The notes under the pieces: model-generated
Seen by the model: only the letters and a program-made list of their open reading frames with translations
Told to the model about the DNA's origin: nothing
The model's database searches: none
Made by a program: the position numbers and the translations under genes
Assembly: GCA_024362935.1 (NCBI GenBank)
Contig: JANCRA010000003.1
Location: forward strand, 1,237,501 to 1,301,500
DNA: 64,000 nucleotides
Source of the DNA: Setophaga petechia
Taxonomy: Eukaryota > Chordata > Aves > Passeriformes > Parulidae
Direction: 5' to 3'
Shown: one piece after another, positions 59,879 through 64,000 of the stretch
Layout: each line of letters opens with the position of its first letter
How positions within the stretch are numbered: position 1 is the stretch's first letter

Positions 59879-60043
59879 CCCAGCTCGCACGTTCCCAACG
59901 GGAGCAGCGGACACGCTCTCTTGAGCAAGCTCAGGCTTATATTTAGCTCCAAAGTACAGATCTGACAAGTGTTTATATTTAGATGGAGAGTCAATAAGCT
60001 CCACTGGAGGCTGAACATTGGATTTAATTGGCACCCTTTGCAC
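59879..60043 (-). CDS. Candidate internal coding exon, protein not recognised
   Basis: Read on the minus strand, TGCTGATG (branch-point-like) and a pyrimidine-leaning stretch lead to CCAATAG at 60044; the frame then runs 55 codons without a stop to GCTGGG at 59879, followed by GTGAGG, a strong donor. It would be 165 bases with phase 0 at both ends. The translation includes VQPPVELIDSPSKYKHLSDL and then YFGAKYKPELAQESVSAAP, which has the mixed polar/aromatic make-up of real protein rather than repeat translation. I cannot name a family. It is on the same strand as the SLC35F-type first exon 57 kb away and could belong to an upstream part of that gene or to another gene. Its phase-0 donor does not match the phase-1 junction of that first exon; a weaker GTGGGT donor at 59820 would give phase 1. 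It may still be chance. Confidence 0.35.
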
Positions 60044-61296
60044 CTATTGGAGCAGGATTCTTCATCAGCACGAGCCAGACCTGAAGGACTGTTACGAGGT
60101 TTTAACTTTTGTTCCACAGCACAGAGATGGATATGGAAGGAAGGATGACAAGGATGACAGTGCTCAGTACATCAGTTTGTTTGTCTCCTGCCTCCAGCAG
60201 ATGAAAGGAATCTTACCCTTGCCTGATTAATAAGTAGTTCAAGGGAGGGGAAAAAAAAAAAAAGAAAAGCCAAGGATTAGTCCTATGAAACTGCCCTTTC
60301 TGGAGCTAATCACATCTTATTTGCACTAATTTGATCCTTATTAGACTTTTCAAGGAAGATTTTCCCCGGGCCATCTAAAAAAATTTCTTTTTTCATTCTC
60401 ATGCTGTTTGGAGGATGAGAACACATTTACATACAAAAAGCAAATGATCCCCAGATTTTGCAGCAACCCTGAGATGCTGTTTGCACAGAAAATCCTCTGA
60501 AAGCAAAGAGACCAGGACTGAGAACCTGCTGTTGCCCTAACTGCAAATTTTTGTTTAGCTCCTCCTTGGAGTGTTTGTTCATCCCATTAGAAAACTCTAA
60601 CCACTTGCAAATAATTGAAGTCCCTGCCAGGACAATGCTGAGTCAAATGCTTCACTATACAAAGCAATTTTCCAAGCACTCTTCCAGATATTTGCATCAG
60701 ACTTTACCTCCAGCTTTCTCAGCTTTATCACACCAGCTTTAAGTTCTGCCAGCTCTAGCAGAGGTAAATTAAGATTTGAGTGTCACAAAACGGCCTGGAA
60801 TGACAAAATGGAAATGCCCATCAAAAGCTACCAGAAGTTTGTTATGGTTTGTTATGAGAGCCCAAATTTCCCCACATTACACAGCTCTGAGAGGTCTGAT
60901 CTGTGAAGCTCCAACTTCTCATCTCAGGACAGGGCACAAATACTTGTGGAATAAGGAATAACACAAGTAAAGAAAATATTCCAAGCATGAAGAATCAACT
61001 GAAAGCTCAGCTCTCTGTATTTGAAGGATGAACAGAGGAAAAAGTGCTTCAGATCCTGGAATTTATTCTGGATAAAGTAACATCTCTCCTGCCCTGCTGC
61101 CCAACTCCCTGAGTGCAGAGAAGCAGGTGAAAATTAGAAAAGAAAAAAAAAATCACAACACAATAGCATTGTTTCTCAACAGCAGAGATATTGTTGGAAA
61201 CCCACAGAGTGCTGGGCATTAATTAAACTCTGCTCGTTAATCAGGCATGGATAAAAAGCAGCTGTTCTGCAATAAGGGCATAGAAATGTTGGAGAC
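60044..61296. other. Non-coding stretch with a possible conserved block at 60290-60520
   Basis: A13 run at 60251-60263. The part at 60290-60400 is AT-rich and unique-looking (GGAGCTAATCACATC, GCACTAATTTGATCC words). No exon beyond the adjacent candidate is supported. Confidence 0.35.
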
Positions 61297-61649
61297 TGTG
61301 GTGTTTGTGAGGGTCCCCAGGATGAGGTGAAGAGATGAATCTGACTCCATAGAGGGCTGATTTGTTATATTATGATATTATATTATTTAAAAATGTTATA
61401 CTAAAACTATACTAAAGAAAAAGGAGACATCAGAAGGCTTAACAAGAATGAACAATAAAAACCCAGGACTGGCTCAGAGTCCGACAGAGCTGGCTGTGAT
61501 TGGTCATTAAGTTAAAACAATTCACATGCTGGATAAACAATCTCCAGAGCACATTCCAGAGCAGCAAAACATGGAGAAGCTGAGGCTTCTGATCTTCCCA
61601 GGAGAAGAAATCCTGGCAAAGGGATTTTTCAGAAAATATGACAGTGACA
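61297..61649 (-). mobile_element. Solo LTR with 6-bp target-site duplication
   Basis: Starts TGTGGTGTTTGTGAGGG at 61297 and ends ATGACAGTGACA at 61649. GGAGAC is found directly before (61291-61296) and after (61650-61655), a perfect 6-base duplication as made by class II (ERVK-like) integrases. Sequence order (TGAATCTGACTCCAT, ATATTATTT, GGCTGTGATTGG, CATCAGAAGGCT) matches, from memory, a common songbird LTR whose sense strand is minus here. No retroviral gene remains. Confidence 0.9.
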
Positions 61650-61655
61650 GGAGAC

Positions 61656-64000
61656 ATTTCCTCCCTTCCCACCAGCCTCTTCCTCAGAGTGGTGCCAAGG
61701 CCAGCACCAGATCAGGTCAGCCATGGCTTTATCCAGCTGAACCCTGAAAGTCCAGGATGGAGTTTCTGCCATTCCCAGGGACAGCCTGCTTCAACAGAAA
61801 ATATCAAAAATTCCCCAAACAAACCTCCCAAGCAGCAGCTTGAAGGACAAGGGTGTTGACCTTTTTCACCCTTTTAAATCAGCTGCAGGGGTGCACTGTT
61901 ATTTTCACTTCCAGCAACATCTTCAGAGGTTCTCAGGAGATGCAACTGCAGCTTGTAGCTGCTGCAGAGGTTAATGCCAGTGCAACAAACAGAGCAAGCC
62001 CACAGAGCACTGAGTTTCTTCAGGTTCCTCAGCTCTGAGTGACTGCTCAGAGACAGAGGAGAGGCTTGAAAGCTCTCAGCAGCATTTTGTATCATGCACA
62101 GGAGGACAATTCAGAGATTTACAGGCAATTTGCAGAGATTTCTACAGACAGAATTCAAGCATCCCACTGGTATTGGCTTGCACACACTCACAGTGAATGG
62201 TGGAGGCATATCAGCTCAAAGCAGGCCAAAGCAAACACCTGGATGGACCCACAGAGACCCTAAACCACCCTCTCTAAAATGAAAAAGTCACAGTTCAGGG
62301 CAGACTCAGTGCAATTCTTGTAGCTCTCTTTTAGCCATCACACCTGGGGCAGGGAAACATCATTTAGTTAATGAAGATGTGAGGTTTGGCAGCATGGAGT
62401 GAGGAAAACAGGCAGGAGAGCTGCTCCTGTTCCTGTCCCTGCTGAAGGCAGGTTTGGGATGTGCCCCATCCTCCTTGCCACTCTCACCCTCTCACACCCC
62501 AACAGAGGGGATGTTTTCTCTATCCAGACATCTCCCACTCTCCAGCTGGAATCTCCAGGCATTTCCATAAAACAACTCACAGCTCACTGCTGCAACAACA
62601 AAACATCCCCACAATTCCATGAAAAAAGCACCATTCCATGAAAAGCACTGGGTATTTTTCCTTCAGGAAGTTATTGGTACCACACAAAGTGCAAACTTCT
62701 TTTTGTATTTTTTTTTCCTCTCCTAAAATGAACATTTCTTAGGCTTTGAAGCATGAAATAAGCAAGCCCCATAGAGAATGGTATTTTTAGCCTCCAGGAT
62801 CACATGATGTGCCAATGGATTCTGTCAGGATCATCAGTCTTGCAAATTTAAATTGATTGAAGTAATAAGAGTGCTTGGCAAACATACCAAGCTGAAATAT
62901 ATGAAAGGCCAAAACTTCTAATCAGACAGCATGAAGTAAATGCAGTTCTCTTTATAACACTTCTAAACAATTCATATTTACTGGAAAAAAAGCTTGCTGT
63001 GTTGGAAAATTATGAAGAATTTTTTTGTCTTGTTTTTTCAGTTCTTTCATAATCAGTTAATTTTTTTTGTCACCACTCTGTCCTTTCTTTCCAAGTGTTT
63101 ATATAAATCAGTCTGATCCGCATTAAGAACTAATTAATTCAATATCAAAGAATAATTTCTTCAACAAACAAACAGCTGGATCCTTGCAGTTATCCTTGCA
63201 TTATTCTTATCCTAGATGGATGTGCAATGCAAAACAGACAAAAATGTATGATGAAATACTCTTACAAGGTTGGATTTAGATTGATCAAAGGCAGAACAGC
63301 CAAAGAAAAGCTTCAAAATTTCTCATCTTTGGTGTGGTTTTATTGGTTTGTTTTGGTTTTTTTTATTCCCTGTGATCAGACTTTAGTATAAACCCCAATG
63401 GACAGAGATTTTCCATCACCATTCCAACTTTAGCTGAAGGCCCACACCTCATGAGCATCCCTCCTACAAACACTGGAGAGGATTAAGGGCAAGAAAAGCT
63501 GAAGTCAACAAGGATAACAGGAAAACTTATATTTGTCAAGGTCAATGAAGTTAAAAATTAAAATTAGCCAACTTGCATTGTCTTGCAGGATTTTAGGTTT
63601 CTGATTTAATGATTTTGTGCTCTGGGATGAGATGCATTGACTGAAACACAAGATGTGTTTAGGAAGAAACAAGCAACACATGGGCCAAGTTCTCTCAATT
63701 GCACCAGGACAAATCCCCAACAATTCCATTAAAATCTCTGGGTTTTCACTGGGTAAAACTAAGGCAGACAACACCAATATTGCCACTATTATTCATTAAT
63801 TACAGTGCAAAGATAACCAGAATTTCTCATGAAGGCTGGTACCTTTTTATATTTAGAATATGAAATCAAAACTTCATTCAGAGATATAGAGTCCCAACTA
63901 AATCACATACTATGGTCAAAAGTAAGTGCTAAAGGAGGGTGAGTTATGGGCAAGCTCTGCTTGACTGCAGGAACACACCAAGGAGGAGGTGCTAGAACAA
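61656..64000. other. Non-coding stretch; AT-rich possible conserved block at 62820-63300
   Basis: No exon or transposon recognised. 62820-63300 is AT-rich, unique-looking and contains ACTAATTAATTC and AATCAGTTAATT words, a composition compatible with an enhancer but not proof of one. T-runs occur near 62710 and 63355. Confidence 0.4.

Noticed and set aside
1..64000. Bacterial or phage operon, CRISPR array, tRNA or rRNA genes
   Set aside because: No ribosome-binding-site-led gene runs, no regularly spaced direct repeats with unique spacers, and no tRNA- or rRNA-like sequence were seen; repeats are all vertebrate types.

Overview
This window looks like nuclear DNA from a songbird (passerine). 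Three things point there: many 5'-truncated CR1 LINE fragments, several ending in the octamer-like tail typical of avian CR1; many solo LTRs whose sequence resembles endogenous-retrovirus LTRs common in finch-like genomes (recognised from memory, not by search); and a low gene density with eukaryotic splice signals. There is no bacterial gene organisation: the many short open frames lack family similarity and mostly lie in repeats or chance sequence.

The one gene piece I recognise is on the minus strand near the left edge. A 76-base coding segment (2562 down to 2487) starts with ATG, encodes MKKHSARVAPL and then 15 more residues, and ends at a GT splice donor in phase 1. That opening is, from memory, the N terminus of the SLC35F3/SLC35F4 solute-carrier family. 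The remaining residues differ from the SLC35F3 sequence I remember, so I favour the paralogue SLC35F4. A CpG-enriched stretch with CCAAT and TATA-like elements (about 2776-2860) lies just upstream and is the likely promoter. The rest of the gene should lie off the left edge; positions 1-2486 would be intron. Everything to the right is either upstream intergenic DNA or an intron of a longer isoform.

A second, weaker coding candidate is a 165-base minus-strand segment at 60043-59879, with a branch-point-like motif, an acceptor, an open frame and a GTGAGG donor. I do not recognise its protein.

The rest is repeat-rich non-coding DNA. CR1 fragments occur on both strands from 5.7 kb to 56 kb. LTRs lie at about 8.8-9.7, 14.6-15.1, 18.5-19.1, 21.4-21.9, 25.1-25.7, 38.1-38.7, 44.7-45.3, 48.4-48.7, 57.2-57.9 and 61.3-61.6 kb. 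A roughly 97% identical direct duplication (about 1925-2241 and 6262-6593) flanks the recognised first exon. Other local structures are a 161-bp tandem duplication (40.9-41.2 kb), a 52-bp minisatellite (4.27 kb), a CTT-rich tract (42.6 kb) and a cluster of TTTGATATCAAA palindromes (15.8 kb). Several AT-rich, repeat-free blocks with TAATTA-type motifs, best at 33.5-34.1 kb, look like possible conserved enhancers; this can only be settled by alignment to other birds. I saw no tRNA, rRNA, CRISPR or prokaryotic mobile element, and no sign of a novel multi-gene system.
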